A stretch of 64,000 bases of DNA, taken from assembly GCA_022478985.1 (NCBI GenBank), contig JAKSZP010013286.1, positions 102,668 to 166,667 on the forward strand, given 5' to 3'. The DNA is from Massospora cicadina. Taxonomy: Eukaryota > Entomophthoromycota > Entomophthoromycetes > Entomophthorales > Entomophthoraceae. Under the pieces are notes generated by a model. That model saw only the letters and a program-made list of their open reading frames with translations, had not been told where the DNA came from and made no database searches. Positions 12,341-23,788 of the stretch are shown here, one piece after another. The position numbers and the translations under genes were made by a program. The number at the start of each line of letters is the position of its first letter. Within the stretch, counting starts at the first letter, position 1.

Positions 12341-13900
12341 CTAATTAAGGAACTCAGCACGCACCCTATTGATAAGATCATCCATGGTGGAATTTTTCAA
12401 AGTGTAGGCATCATTTGATGTCTTCTCTGTGATCTTAAAGGTGATTAAAATTCCCTCTAATGTGTTATTCTTTCTAAAAGCATGATTATTATTATACCAA
12501 ACCAAATCCCATATGCCTAAAGTAGTCAAGTTCCAGAAATCCTCATTATCACGCATCCTGGCCCTGGCTTTCCAATCCAACGCGTTGGAGTACGCTGCAC
12601 TTTGTAGCTGAATTAAAGTCTGCATAAACTTCTCAAGATATCTTTGAACTCAGGTTTTCTTCTTTAACACATGAATATAGAGGGGTTAGCGCTGGATTCT
12701 TCCTGTATAATAACCAAATGGTGAGTGGCCTGCGGCTGAGTGATATGCAATGATATATGCAAAAACAGCGTAAGGCAAAAAAAGTTCCAACTCTATGCTT
12801 TACCAGTAATTAACTTACATAAAATCAATGAGAGTATCTTTCAACCTTACTGTGGTGCCGTTGGTCTCAGGGTGATAGGGCGTAGACAATACTCCTCATA
12901 TATCCATCATGTCATTAAGTTTAGTAATTATTTGTGACATAATGTTATTCCAATGTCTTTTCAGGTAAACTGGTGGTAACCATGCTAATATACCATAATC
13001 TCCAAGATAAACTTAGCATGGTCGTAGCACGCAAGCCTTTAAATGCTTTGGCCTCCACCCATTTATTAAGTGATTGATGGTCACGATCATGTATTTTAAT
13101 TGCCCACAACAATTGGGCAATGGCCCACTATGTCAATAGAGACAGTGTTCCCAGCAAAAATTGGGTTTACCTAGTTGATAAGAGATAACCTCAAGTAGGG
13201 AGCTTTGGCTTGGTATCTATTGCATCAGCTGATAATCTTAAGTATTAAAATATGAAACACCCAATGGTAATGTGACATTAACTTTTTTAGTTTTTTGTTA
13301 GATTTCCCATGTCCATCGCCTTATGGGCCATGATAATTAAGTCAATATTATTAGAGGGCTGGCTGAACAAAAAAGTTTGGCCAACAATAACTTTATAAAA
13401 AGTTTTTATTGTTAGTAAAAGTATTCAGCCTCAGCTTTTCTAACGTGCATTGAATCTCTTCAGGTTCATTACCATATTTCTAGGTTATCATTTTATCAAA
13501 CAAGTCATCATATAGATCAGCCACTAAGGCCACGGTAGGCAACTGAGAGAGGCTGCTTACATTTTGATGTTTAACGCCAGGCGTGTTGAATTTTCAAAGC
13601 TTTAAGCTTGTAATTTTAAAGCTCATTGGGCCAGACATCTTTCAGTTACTTGGATTTTTGTAACCAGTGCCAAGAGGCATGTTCAGTTACCACTGTAGTG
13701 TACTCTATGGATATAAAAAAGTAATTATTTTCAAGAATAGATGACATATAGACATTCTTTCTATGTAATGTATAATTCCATTTGTGTACATCCAACGTTC
13801 AGCTGCAGTAAATCATGGTGTCAGACATTTGCCCCCACAGCTCCAAGGAAAGAATTTTTTGGTTAAAATGGGCTGAAATAATGAAATGTAGGACATTTAA
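12341..13900 (-). pseudogene. Decayed integrase and RNase H end of Ty3/gypsy element G0
   Basis: On the minus strand, 12341-12625 is an open 94-codon segment resembling the integrase C-terminal region of fungal Ty3/gypsy elements that lack a chromodomain. Upstream, W-V-E-A-K (about 13.05 kb) matches the W-x-E-A-R motif of basidiomycete-type integrases, followed by degenerate core motifs. At about 13.4-13.9 kb there is RNase H-like sequence. Stops and frame shifts interrupt it throughout. The rest of RNase H and the RT continue at 19.91 kb, on the far side of LINE L1 and an unidentified block. Confidence 0.65.
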
Positions 13901-13910
13901 AAACTTTCTG

Positions 13911-13929
13911 ATAATGCGGCAAATTAAAT
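13911..13929. repeat. Target-site duplication, left copy, of LINE L1
   Basis: ATAATGCGGCAAATTAAAT matches 19215-19233 at 17 of 19 positions. Both differences are transitions (G/A and C/T). Confidence 0.8.
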
Positions 13930-14039
13930 TTAAATTTTAAATCTATTGTGGGGAAGGCCGACCATGGGACGGACTCTTCCGAATATGACTCAGATGAGAC
14001 AAAACTCAGTACCAGGTGAGGCACTCCAGAGAAGCGATG

Positions 14040-14938
14040 CTATCTCTTGTTGCCAGCGGGAACGCCACTTATGGGAAGGGGAGGGAACGTGTGTAGGGGC
14101 GTAGCCACTATTGAGCACGTGTGGAGGAAGGGGTCTGATTTGATGAACCAGACTGGGAACCAGGAGGAGACCAGCTGCCGGCGACGTGGTGGGAGATATC
14201 CAAACATCCACGCTTGAAAGTGATCCACCAAATGAGACCGGAATCTGTGGACAGCTTCAGGGAGGGTGGGGATGGATCTGGCGATGGCATCCAAGACAAT
14301 CGTGTGGATAGTCCACATGGCGATTGCAACCACCAGAGCACGAAGGGAGGGTGGGAGGGGGAGGCCAAAGATGAAGCAAACATATCTCTTGACAGACTGA
14401 AGGGATGTGTTTGATTCTGGCCTAGCAGATGTTGGACTTCGCGCCATATTACTTTAGAGGTGGGGCACTTCTCCAGGCGGTGAAACAGCGTTCCATACTG
14501 GCCACACACGACACAGGATGAGTGTAAAGCATTAGAGCGCTCAGCTGTACGATACACCCGCCTCAGGCAGCGCCACACATGGGAACGGACTTGAGGCTGC
14601 AACAGAGGATGGTGTGCGTATTTCCAGATAGTCTTTTAGGTCTCAGTGGAATAAGGGATGTCCATCATGTCCAGGTAGTCCACCCTGGATAGGACTTGGG
14701 GTCGAGTGGGGATCACGCCATCATGGATGGGTAGCCCCTGTACCTCTTGTGTGAACTGAGGAGAGGGGCGGCCTCTTTGGGTTGTATGTCCACTAATACG
14801 AATTCTCCACTCTGCGCTTTGCATGGAGAGTAGGATTCGTTTGTAGTGGGTTTTGGTCCCGTGAGGACCTGTGGCTGATGTGTGTGATGCGAGGTAATTC
14901 ATCAGGGAGTGGGGGTTTGATGGATTGTTGAGGCCCAA
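14040..14938 (-). pseudogene. LINE L1 ORF2 C-terminal region with CCHC knuckle
   Basis: Continues ORF2 after a TGA at 14942-14944. A second in-frame stop (TAA, 14636-14638) stands where L3 has a Gln codon. At about 14.5 kb the frame reads C-V-V-C-G-Q-Y-G-T-L-F-H-R-L-E-K-C, a C-x2-C-x7-H-x4-C knuckle like the zf-RVT motif at the end of many LINE ORF2 proteins. L2 has the same motif. Near 14.4 kb the homology moves to another frame (14040-14447), so there is one frameshift. The last segment, about 110 residues, aligns with L2 and L3 (D-H-F-Q-A-W-M-F-G-Y; D-P-F-L-H-T-C-S-I) and ends at 14040. No RNase H domain is seen. Confidence 0.8.
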
Positions 14939-14941
14939 GGC

Positions 14942-16240
14942 TCAGGAGAAGTTGGAGCGGGCCGCGCGGGACCAGTGTTGGGTTGGGAGTGTAGGAGCAG
15001 TGACGGCCGCAATCCAGGTGCCTAGGATCTTGGCGGCATGGGCTTTGAAGTCAAGTAGGCCCATGCCACCATGATGATGAGGGCCAAACATGACCTCTAG
15101 CCGTACTGGTGGAGGGCGGCCTGACCAAAGCCAACCTTGTAGCAAAGCATACAGGGATTTGAAGAAGCTTGGGGAGAAGGGGATGGCGTGGGCTCCAAAC
15201 CAGACTTTGGATAGGAGCATAGAGTTGGCAAGAACAACCCTGCCAGTGAGGGTAGTAGGGTGGGCTCTGAGAGAGGCGATTCGCTTCGTCACGTTGTCCA
15301 GTATATGGCCCTCCATTACTGCTGACGCGTATCCTCCTGCCTCCAACCACACGCCCAGATGGCGTACCGGTCCTATGGTAGGTCGCGGCACAAAGGGGAG
15401 CACCAGTAGAGCGGTGTGTTTTGAGTTAGTAAGGCGTGGACTTGGGCGAGCAGCTGGGCTGGGTTGGGAACTACTTGCTGGGGCCCAGCAGTTCTGAAAC
15501 CGACCAAGGAGGATGATTTCAGTTTTGGAGGCGTTTAGTGCCGCGTTGCTCACCTGGGAATATTCCTGGATGAGGGCTTCAAGCGCGCGTGCATCTTTAT
15601 TATTAGACACCCCCACCACGCAATCATCTGCAAATGCCATCATCTTGACTGGGGTTTGGCCTGGCACATGGACCCCAGTGAGTTGGGCATTCACATTTCG
15701 CAGTAGTGGGTCAAGGCTGAAGTTGTATAAGAGTGGGCTCAGGGGGTCCCCTTGTTGCAGGCCCCTTTGAGGATGGACTACATCCGTTAGGAAACCTGGG
15801 CCGCGCACAGCCATTGTTGCAGATTCCGTGAGCAGCATCACCCAGTTAATGAAGCGGGGAGGTAGGCGGAATTGTTGGAGGCAGGCCCTAAGGTATTCCC
15901 AGTTTACTCTATCATAGGCCTTTTGTTGGTCCAAGAATACAAGTGCCCCAGAGGCTGTGGACTGACACACATTAGCCACAGAGTGTACGTTATCCCAAAT
16001 CGACCTTCTGGGGATGAAACCGAATTGTTCTGGAGAGATGGTGGCAGATGCTACAGTCCCTAAACGGTTAGCCATGATTTTTGTTAAAATTTTGGTGTCT
16101 GTGTTTGTTAGAGAAATGGGGCGCCAGTTGGCTAAGTCTATCCTATACCCTTTCTTGAAGAGTGTGACTGTAAAGGCCTCATGTCCTCCTGGTAGGAGGC
16201 GCGTTTCCAACAGGCTTTGGTTGAGTGAGGCTAGCAGCAA
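14942..16240 (-). pseudogene. LINE L1 ORF2 reverse transcriptase domain
   Basis: A 432-codon open stretch with the full set of LINE RT motifs: L-A-N-W-R-P-I-S-L-T-N-T-D, F-L-D-Q-Q-K-A-Y-D-R-V, G-L-Q-Q-G-D-P-L-S-P-L-L-Y and the catalytic F-A-D-D at about 15.62 kb. It copies element RNA at a nicked target site (target-primed reverse transcription). The frame is the same as the upstream endonuclease frame; only TGA codons separate them. The aspartates look intact, so the domain itself may have been lost recently. L2 and L3 carry clear homologues. Confidence 0.9.
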
Positions 16241-16444
16241 TGGGGATATGTATTTAAAATATTTTTTGTAGAACTCATATGGAATGCCATCTGGGCCTGG
16301 GCATTTTCAGTTTGGCGCACTGCGAATGGTAGTCCATAATTCGTTCGGAGTAATTAAATTCATAATTTCCGGGTATCAGAAAACAGTGCAGATATGAGCT
16401 CTGTCGAGAAATTCCACCATTTTGGCCGGCTGAATTGGTTTGGC

Positions 16445-17731
16445 TCAGTATAACTCGGAGTAATATCTTTGCGTTTTGATTGCCACTTTGGCCGGTGTGT
16501 CCACAATAGAATTATCTGATCTTTGCACCTGTGTGCAGGCCACACTCTGGTGTGGTGCAAAAATTTTTTTGAAGAAGTATGCGGTGCACTTGTCACCTTT
16601 AGTGATGCGTGTGGCCCTGTATTGGACACAAACCCAATGTTTGTGTTGCCTTTCAAGTGCGTTGAGGTGGGCTGCTGCCTCCGCCCACTTCTGGCCCCAT
16701 GCAGGGCTATATCCTGAGGCTGGAATATTGGACTCCAAGTGGGCCAATTCCGCCAGAGCACACGATATAACCGCCAATGTGGCTCGTGAGCGTCTGGATG
16801 AGAGATGGCGATAGTGGCGGATGGTGTCTTTTTTGAAAGTTGCCCATGTGGAAATGGGGTCCACGCAAAATGGTGCAACAAATGATTTTGCCAAAGTTGC
16901 CTCTTCCACCCACATAGAAAATCCTGGTGACACTAGCTCTGGGGGGCGGATTTTGCACCAATGTGGGGCCTTTGCAACTTTGACGGGTAAGTGGTATGTT
17001 ATTGAGACCAGTCGGTGGTCGGAGAATTCCATTTTCGTTGTTTTGAAGTGGGAGATGTGGGGTTGGAATTTCGCCGGCACTAGAATAAGGTCAATGCGGG
17101 TCATGGACCTTAATTGGCCGTTGTGGATGTGGGGATGCATCATGTTTTTGAGCAGTGGGGCATGTTGCGGCAGCGCATCCATTAACCCAAGGGTGGCTTT
17201 TAGAACGCGTAGTTCTACATGACCCTGTGGGGCGTGGGGTGAGGACAGCCACCGGTCCATTGGTGAGGTTAGCCAACAGTTCATGTCACCGATTAGGAAA
17301 GAATTGGGGGGTAGCGGGAGGGATTTGACCAACGAGAAAAATTCCTGACGCTCTTGTGCACCGTTTGGGGCGTAAATGTTGACAATTGTGTGTGCAACAT
17401 TGGCCCATGAGAAGGTGACAACGAACACTCGGTCATTTAGGAATGTTTCTGAAGATGTAAATTTGAAAAAATTGAATTTCCAAATTAGCACCCCACAGTG
17501 CTTTGACCAAAAGGATAGGGATGGTAGGAGCATTGTTTTCCAAGCATCCTCAGAACCTCGTGGACAGTGGGTTTCCTGGATGGCCAGGATATCCACGGGT
17601 AAATTATTTTGTAAAAAACTCAGTTTCCTAGCCTGGGATGGGGAGGCCTTGAGTCCGGCAATATTCAGCATCCCTAGAGTGAAGGTTTCCCCATCGTACC
17701 TTAGGTGTGAGGGGGTGGGCCCCTGGCCCAC
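16445..17731 (-). pseudogene. LINE L1 ORF2 AP-endonuclease domain
   Basis: A 428-codon open stretch with an apurinic/apyrimidinic endonuclease fold: L-N-I-A-G near the start, I-Q-E-T-H (metal-binding Glu), Y-A-P-N-G, I-G-D-M-N-C-W, R-I-D-L-I-L and S-D-H-R-L-V (catalytic Asp-His). The enzyme nicks target DNA to prime reverse transcription. It ends at a TGA in the same frame as the RT. Two further TGA codons follow before the RT stretch, one just before K-C-P-G-P-D, where L3 has Arg. All fit CGA-to-TGA change. The true ORF2 start is unclear because a TAG lies just upstream at about 17.74 kb. Confidence 0.9.
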
Positions 17732-17802
17732 CAGCCTCTTCTAGGTCCCCACGGGCTTTCACAGCAGCGCGGGTATTAGCAGCAACGCTATTGGGGTTTT
17801 TG

Positions 17803-19117
17803 TTAATTTTTGTGGAAAGAATTGCATTGGCTTTGGCCTTCGCTTTTTGTTTTCCCAACGTCGGACGAATTTTTTGTGGTGCGGATAAGTTTGGTGCACC
17901 GTCGAGTGGGGCAAAAAAATTTTTTTTTGGTTGGGATAGGTCCCAAGTCAGTTTCAACCGGGGCTTGGGTGCAGCGATTGGGTGAGATCGAATCTCCCAT
18001 CGGATCCTCAGATTGAGTGGCCCATTCAGCTTGGGCCTCCCAATCTGATTGGGTGATGAATTCCCGAGTTGCTTCCACCGCGAAGGTCTCCATGTCCTCC
18101 TGGCGTTGTGAGTGTGGGATGGTGGTGGTGACCTTGGCCGCTTCCTTGGCCGCAGTCCTACAGGCCTGCTTGGCCTTCTTCTGCTCCTGCGGGGAGATGG
18201 GCTTTACCAATAGGTAGCAGCCTTGTGCTTCCCACGGGAAAGCCTCTTTGGTGCTTGCAGTTGGTTCATAGTGCGCCTCTCCGCTGGCCATGGCCGCCGA
18301 GGGGTGCTCTTGGAATGTAACACCCTCTTTAATGGGGCACGCATGTGCCTTATGGCTGAACGCGTCACAGTGGGTGCAAATGGGGGGCGCGCTGTCCACG
18401 GTTACCCGGAATGGGTGGGTGGTGTGCCCTGCAATATCAATAAAGGTGGAGTGCGGGATCTGGGTTAGGTCCTTCGTGATCTCCTCAGTTGGGGTCAGAA
18501 CTGCGATGGCTTTGCCGGTGCACAGGTGTGGCATCAGCATGAAACGTTGCATTTCAAAAGATTGTATTTCGCCATATATGGCGAGACCATCTTTCAGGTG
18601 TTGCTCCAAAATGTCACGTTTTACTGTAGTAGGCAAAAAGTCAAATGTGAGGAAAATTTGGTTTTGATTTTGTCCATCTGGTGCATTTAGTTTCGATGAC
18701 CTGTTGCCCTTCGGGGAGGTCAACCACTACGCGCACCGCTGCAGCCTCATCTGCTGCTATTTTGCTTTCAAAACCTAGGTCCAGCCAACCGCGCGACATG
18801 GAGTGAGGTGCAACGTACACCGCGGTCAGGAAAATTTTGTGTACATCTTCACAAAATTTTTCCCATAGGGCCATTTTTTGGATGTCCAGATACACACAGA
18901 CTCCGAATTCCACCGACAAAAGTGGCTGGGAATGTGGCATTTTGATGTACTGGTTGCATTGTGCTTGCCACGCGAGTATCTCCGGGGAAATTGTGACCGC
19001 CAGTTTTTTTAGATTTTTTTCTATTCTGCCAGATTCTCCGGGGCATTTTTGAACGTTAGAGGCCGCGGGCCTTCCGCCTGCTCCTCTTGCCTTGCTTGCC
19101 CAACTGCTCCCAGACAT
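17803..19117 (-). pseudogene. LINE L1 ORF1 (nucleic-acid-binding protein), frameshifted
   Basis: ORF1 starts at an ATG at 19117 and runs 158 codons to 18641. It continues in another frame that is open from 18723 to 17803, so one frameshift or overlap lies at 18.64-18.72 kb. The second part has an RRM-like segment (F-L-T-F-D-F-L-P-T-T-V-K) and a zinc knuckle C-T-H-C-D-A-F-S-H-K-A-H-A-C (C-x2-C-x4-H-x4-C). LINE ORF1 proteins bind element RNA to form the transposition particle. The segment M-P-H-L-C-T-G-K-A-I-A is nearly the same in L2 (L-P-H-L-C-T-G-K-E-I-A), a useful family signature. The tail is Lys-rich. Confidence 0.85.
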
Positions 19118-19214
19118 GGGCGCAGACTAATCCCCTCTATGAGATTATCAAACTAGATTTAGTCTTAAATTGAATGGGTTGCAAAAGTGTTTGCAACGAG
19201 AAAGAAAAGTTTTC

Positions 19215-19233
19215 ATAATGCAGTAAATTAAAT
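19215..19233. repeat. Target-site duplication, right copy, of LINE L1
   Basis: ATAATGCAGTAAATTAAAT, 17/19 identical to 13911-13929. It marks the 5' end of the minus-strand LINE. Confidence 0.8.
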
Positions 19234-19905
19234 GATACAAATGACTTTATCAGCCAAAAGATCTTGGCTGATTCTCAGTGGAACCCTGAAAATCAGGGTA
19301 GCACAATTTTGAACACTTCATGGGCAATTAATATTAAATCAAGCAGTCAAATTACACCGACCATATGGCGGACCCTGGGGCGTCCATCAGATGGTACTCC
19401 CCAGCCACAACCAGGTCCATTCAGGCACCTACGCGGGAACCACCCCCTTTTATAGGCTTGGCGGGGGTCCCCAAGGTGCAATAAATCTCTCTAAAGGGGA
19501 TTGGCTGAAATTTATTAAATTGTTACCCCACAGGTACATATTTCCAAAATTAACTCCCATTTGTCATTCAGTCAAAGTGAAGCGAGTTTTCTGAGCTTCA
19601 ATAAGTTGAATTTGCATATTTCCTTATTTGGACTGTACTAAGCCGTTCTGAACTTATCATTAAATTCCCTTCAACCCTCACTATAGTTTAAATACTGACC
19701 AGTCAGATTACAATAGGGTTCGTTTTTCTCTTAACCCCACGGCACTGAAATAAACTATAAAAAGCTTATAACTTTTTTAGTTTTAGTGCCTATTTATTTT
19801 AACTATTTTACATGGTTTTAACCCCTGCTTGTTGGTGTTTGGCTTTACGCACCAGCAAGCTTAATCTACCCTAAAATCCAACACATAGGATGATCTACTC
19901 CCTCA
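19234..19905. other. Unidentified ~0.67-kb block interrupting G0 pol
   Basis: Richer in G+C than its flanks and without a coding frame of note. It lies between the RNase H start of G0 (19.91 kb) and LINE L1; the matching RNase H sequence resumes left of L1. It holds a perfect hairpin CCCTGAAAATCAGGG (19284-19298), a TATA-like CCTTTTATAGG near 19.45 kb, and a 17-mer (19294-19310) that is the reverse complement of 23735-23751 in the G0 5' region. It may be a solo LTR or 5' fragment of a related element. Its ends are not resolved. Confidence 0.4.
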
Positions 19906-19911
19906 AAAATA

Positions 19912-20900
19912 AACTTGTATAACACCACACCTATGGCGTTGAGTGACGCATCCATCTGAATAATGAATAACTTGTTGAAGTTTGGTACATTAGTATTGGT
20001 GCTTTAGTGAGGCAGGTCCATAACTTGTCAAAGGCCATCTGGCAGTTCCCTGTCCACTCATATTGTACCTCATTTTTGAGAGGTGAAATAAGTGTTCATC
20101 TATTTTTGCTAAATTTTCCAATGTGGAAATAGTAGACAACCATCCTAAGTAACATTAGGATGTCATGCCTGCTACTTGGCCTTGTCATCCAATGATAGCC
20201 TCAATCTTCACTAGTTGGGGCTGTAAGTCCTGTTATCAATGACAAACCCAAATTATTACAGTTACTCTCAGAATAAGCTGCACTTATGCAGCTTAGTTTT
20301 AAGGTCAGCCTTGGTAATCTGGCAAATCTTTCTTTCATGCGAAAATGCTCATTATATGCTCTAAAAAGTTTATATCATCTAAATAACTAAGGCGCAAGAA
20401 ATTATAAATCGCCTAATATACTGTTCATAACCCACTGAATTGTTGTAGGGGTTTTCATATCACTTACGGCATCCTAGTGGGTTGGTAAAAGCCTTATGTA
20501 GTAATCATAGCGCATTTCTCCTGCTCACTTTTGTGCATCTCTATCTTTCTAACACTAGAAATTAAATCCATGGCTGAAATACATTGTGCGCCACCAAACA
20601 GCCTAGCATATCATCAATGTAAGGTAATGGATATGAGCCTTCTTGCTAATATTGGTGAGCTTTCTATAAATTGATTACCATGCGGTTATAAACGCCCTTC
20701 TTTCTATAATCAACACAAGGGAGGCCCAAGGACTCATGCAGGGCACTAACATCCCCTATTGAACCAGTTGGTTGATGTCTTATTTGATAACTTCATATAC
20801 TACCTTTGAGTGACTGATAGGATGGAGGCAAATCAATGTATGTTTCTGATATCAATATGGTTTAAAGCATCATGTTCACACCCAAATTAAAGTCATACTT
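19912..20900 (-). pseudogene. Decayed RT and RNase H start of Ty3/gypsy element G0
   Basis: On the minus strand, I-Q-M-D-A-S-L-N-A-I-G-V-V-L-Y-K (about 19.92-19.98 kb) matches the T-D-A-S-x-x-A-x-G-A-V-L start of retrotransposon RNase H. Upstream, at about 20.35-20.55 kb, a degenerate P-F-G-L-x-N-A-P-A-T-F-Q region and following motifs of Ty3/gypsy RT can be followed through shifting frames. Stops are frequent. It continues the RNase H and integrase remnants left of LINE L1 (12.34-13.9 kb), which shows that L1 and the adjacent block split one older element. Confidence 0.6.
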
Positions 20901-21689
20901 TCAAGAATAATACTTTCCTTGTCAAACTGGGCCAGTGCTTAATTTTTCTTATCTTCCAATAAACTGGTAAGGCTTTCATGAGTTACCAGATAATAGATAG
21001 ACTGATCTGTACCGCTTCTGAGGCTCATTTAATAAAAGCTACCAAGAATGTGAATAATATGTATTTCTTCAATTGGTAGAATATGCTTAAAAAACTATTA
21101 GATTCGTTTTATTTTTATGGTATAGAAATATAGGTTGTCATAAAGTACCTGAATTTCAACATGGTCAAGAATTATCTCAGGCGCATTGACAAGTTCCAAT
21201 TTAGAATGACAGAATGGTATTAATTCCACAATATAACCCTTGGGAATTTCCATATAAATTTTAGTACCCATTATAAGCTGGTGGCCCACCATAATGGTTA
21301 GATTACAATTATCCCAAAACGGAGTGCCCTTGGATTCCATAAATTAGGTAAGGCAAGCGCTGAGTGCAGCTGTGCTCCATTGATAGCCAATTGGCACCAT
21401 GCTCTCATTGTATGTGAGGGTAACAAACCCCTGATAAACAGCATAGAGCCCACTTTTTCTGATTGTAGTAAAGCGGAGGTGTTGTCCAAGTATCACTATA
21501 GTTTTTTCTTCAAATCTAGTATTAATTGCATAAGCCCTCATAATTGAGCTTCGATGAGAAAGACATAACCTTAACTTGGTAATACTATAGCTGGAGCTGA
21601 TATCACTAGTGAACCAAACCTCAGTGGTAGGTCACTATATAACCTAGCAAATTTGTCATCTGGAACTCCACGGTACCATAAACTTTGCA
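20901..21689 (-). other. Decayed pol interior of element G0
   Basis: Between the RT and protease remnants of the same minus-strand element. Short open frames (21098-21340, 21298-21489) are readable but carry no identifiable motif. This part corresponds to the protease-RT linker. Confidence 0.4.
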
Positions 21690-21830
21690 TTGGTCAATAT
21701 TTGGGGCAAGACTAAGCTTCTTTACTAATTTATTGGACATGATGTTAATTGGTACCCCAATATCTGTGATAGCTCTTACTTTGAGCTTATTAAATTTAAT
21801 ATCAATATAAACGCATTCAGCATAATAAGT
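21690..21830 (-). pseudogene. Decayed retropepsin (protease) of element G0
   Basis: The minus strand reads V-R-A-I-T-D-I-G-V-P-I-N-I-M-S-N-K-L, matching A-L-I-D-T-G-A-x-x-N-x-I-S of Ty3/gypsy aspartic proteases. The catalytic D is kept and T-G is changed to I-G (one C-to-T step). Retropepsin cleaves the Gag-Pol polyprotein. Its place upstream of RT and downstream of gag on the minus strand fits the element order. Confidence 0.6.
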
Positions 21831-23788
21831 ATCAGTGCTATGGCTAATTTAACATTTAAAGGGTCCACTTGCCCCAAATATGATTGTAGGTTGCACATAA
21901 AAGTGGGATCAAATCTTTTTTAGTTTTAAATTTATTGCTATCCGACCTTGTCTAGCTTAGGGTATTACCAGAGGTGATCAGTAGCTCTTGTTGCTCCAGT
22001 TGTTGGGCATTTTCTTCACTACTACTTTCTGTGTAAACTCAGCCTCACGTTATTTCTATGATCAGGTGGTAACTGCTACAATATTTTCTACTACGACTTC
22101 AGAAAACGCTGAAGAAATTGCGTCATTGTTGAGCAATTGCATAATGTAATGTGGTTATATGGATTTTTTCATGGCTTTGATTTTAAGAGGAGGCACAGGT
22201 ATAAAATCCTAGTTTTACTCAGCCCCTCACAATCCAAAGTCTTCCTCATTTATTGGTTCACAGAATCATTCTTGGTTTTAGAACCCAGATTAGGGTAGTA
22301 ATTGGCATAATGAACCAGTTTTTACAGGATGCAGGTGATCTGAATAATAGCAGGCCTATTGAAACAAGGGCTAGGCTGGATTAATTCTTTTTTGGGATAT
22401 GCCCTTATTGGGATAGTTGCAAAGCTCCCAATGACTTGGGTAAGGTGCTTAAATAGTGACTGCTCATCAACAGAGATAATTCGCCATATGGATAATATCA
22501 TGCTCCTCAATGAAATCTGGGATCAGAACCTGATACATTTCTTTTTAGGGCTTTCAGGTGTGACAAAGAGAAATTTGTGTGTCAAAGCTATATAACACTT
22601 TGGCTTCATATAAAACTTGATCCTCATAATAGAACTGTTCATTAAAAAATGTAGATGACTCATCCTTATTATAAGAAAAACAAGAACACCATTATCCGTA
22701 ATGTCATCCATTCCACTCCATCAAACTTTTATAAGGAGCCCTATGGCTTTGCAGTAACTCATATCCACTTCCTGTGATTTAAAATTTTACCAATTCCTGA
22801 CTTACAGAGTCCTGAGAATTCAACAGCGTGTCTAATTTAGCGGCCTCAGAGACATCCCCAATGCCTAGTTCAAATAAAGCATAAAGTTGTATACATTCCT
22901 GCTTTTGCCAATTCAAACTGTATTAATCAGATTTTATGGTTCTGATATCCAGTTGCACAGGGGCAACTAGTCTAAAAAGATTATGATTAAATCTTTGGGT
23001 TTTCTTACTGAGAATTGAGTGCAAAACGACTTTAACCACCAGCACATCCAGAGTATAAGGCTGCATAGGGTGAGCAGAGGCATCCGAGGAGTCACTATTG
23101 AATAAAAGGATGCTGGTGAAAGTGACTTGCTATAGGTAACCACCAAGATTTTGTTATGGCTAGAAATATCTGAGCTGATAACTTGGTTAGATTGGTGGGT
23201 TTTTAAGGCGAAACTTGTGCCTCATTTCCTTTGCCATTGATGAAAAATATAGAATTATCTGATGATTTAATAGTGCTAGATGTAAACTCATGAAAAAGCT
23301 GATTTGTCAACAAAAAATAACGGTATTCCACCATAAACTTGTGTTCAACCAGTTTGATTTTCTGGTTTTTAGAAATAAGGTGAGTCTTTAACTCCTTAAT
23401 ATCTTGTCCTTGGAAAAGACTAGAGTATGCAGAGAGTTAATCTCCCTTCCAAGAAAAAGATTAAGCTAGTAGTCCTACTCAAATTTTTCTCAAGTCCATC
23501 AAGGCGGCGTTGAGGATCATCCAGATTAGTTACTAGAACAGAAACTTGGTGATCCATGTTAAAAAACTATTTTAGCATTGGCTTGGAAATGAATAATTTT
23601 CTCATTGTATGACGAGTATATTGATCAAATTTATGATGGCCCTTGGGGTTTCTGCATTGGTATCGTTAAGTTGTACTATAAAATCAAGAGAATTATTCTT
23701 ACTACCGCTTATAAAATTAGATTGATACAGGGTAAAAATTGTGCTACCCTGTAGTAAGCACCAAATGATAAGATTGGCACAAGGGCAG
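21831..23788 (-). pseudogene. Decayed gag and 5' leader of element G0
   Basis: A gag start may lie at about 23.56 kb, where the minus strand reads M-D-H-Q-V-S-V-L-V-T-N-L-D-D and then a charged, coiled-coil-like segment. Near 22.33 kb a broken knuckle is suggested by C-I-L-stop-K-L-V-H-Y-A-N-Y-Y, with key cysteines lost. The leader holds a hairpin, CAGGGTA/TACCCTG (23728-23751). No long frame survives. Assignment rests mainly on position between the protease remnant and the 5' LTR. Confidence 0.4.

Larger units (their letters stand above)
13930..19214 (-). mobile_element. Full-length LINE L1 (non-LTR retrotransposon)
   Basis: A 5.3-kb minus-strand LINE with 5' region, ORF1 (zinc knuckle), ORF2 (AP endonuclease, RT, C-terminal CCHC knuckle) and an A/T-rich 3' tail, bounded by 19-bp target duplications. 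It is visibly richer in G+C and CpG than its flanks and is the best preserved of the three LINEs. The 3' end reads GTCCGTCCCATGGTCGGCCT, a diverged form of the tail shared by L3, the ORF1-only elements and SINE 1. The 5' end resembles the starts of L3 and L2 (a CTTTTTCTTT-like start), so it is not 5'-truncated. It sits within, or next to, a block interrupting G0. Nonsense codons and frameshifts make it non-functional as read. Confidence 0.9.

Noticed and set aside
14214..18667. Many plus-strand open frames of 60-135 codons across LINE L1
   Set aside because: They are antisense shadows of ORF1 and ORF2, created by the GC-rich coding sequence; none has a domain of its own.
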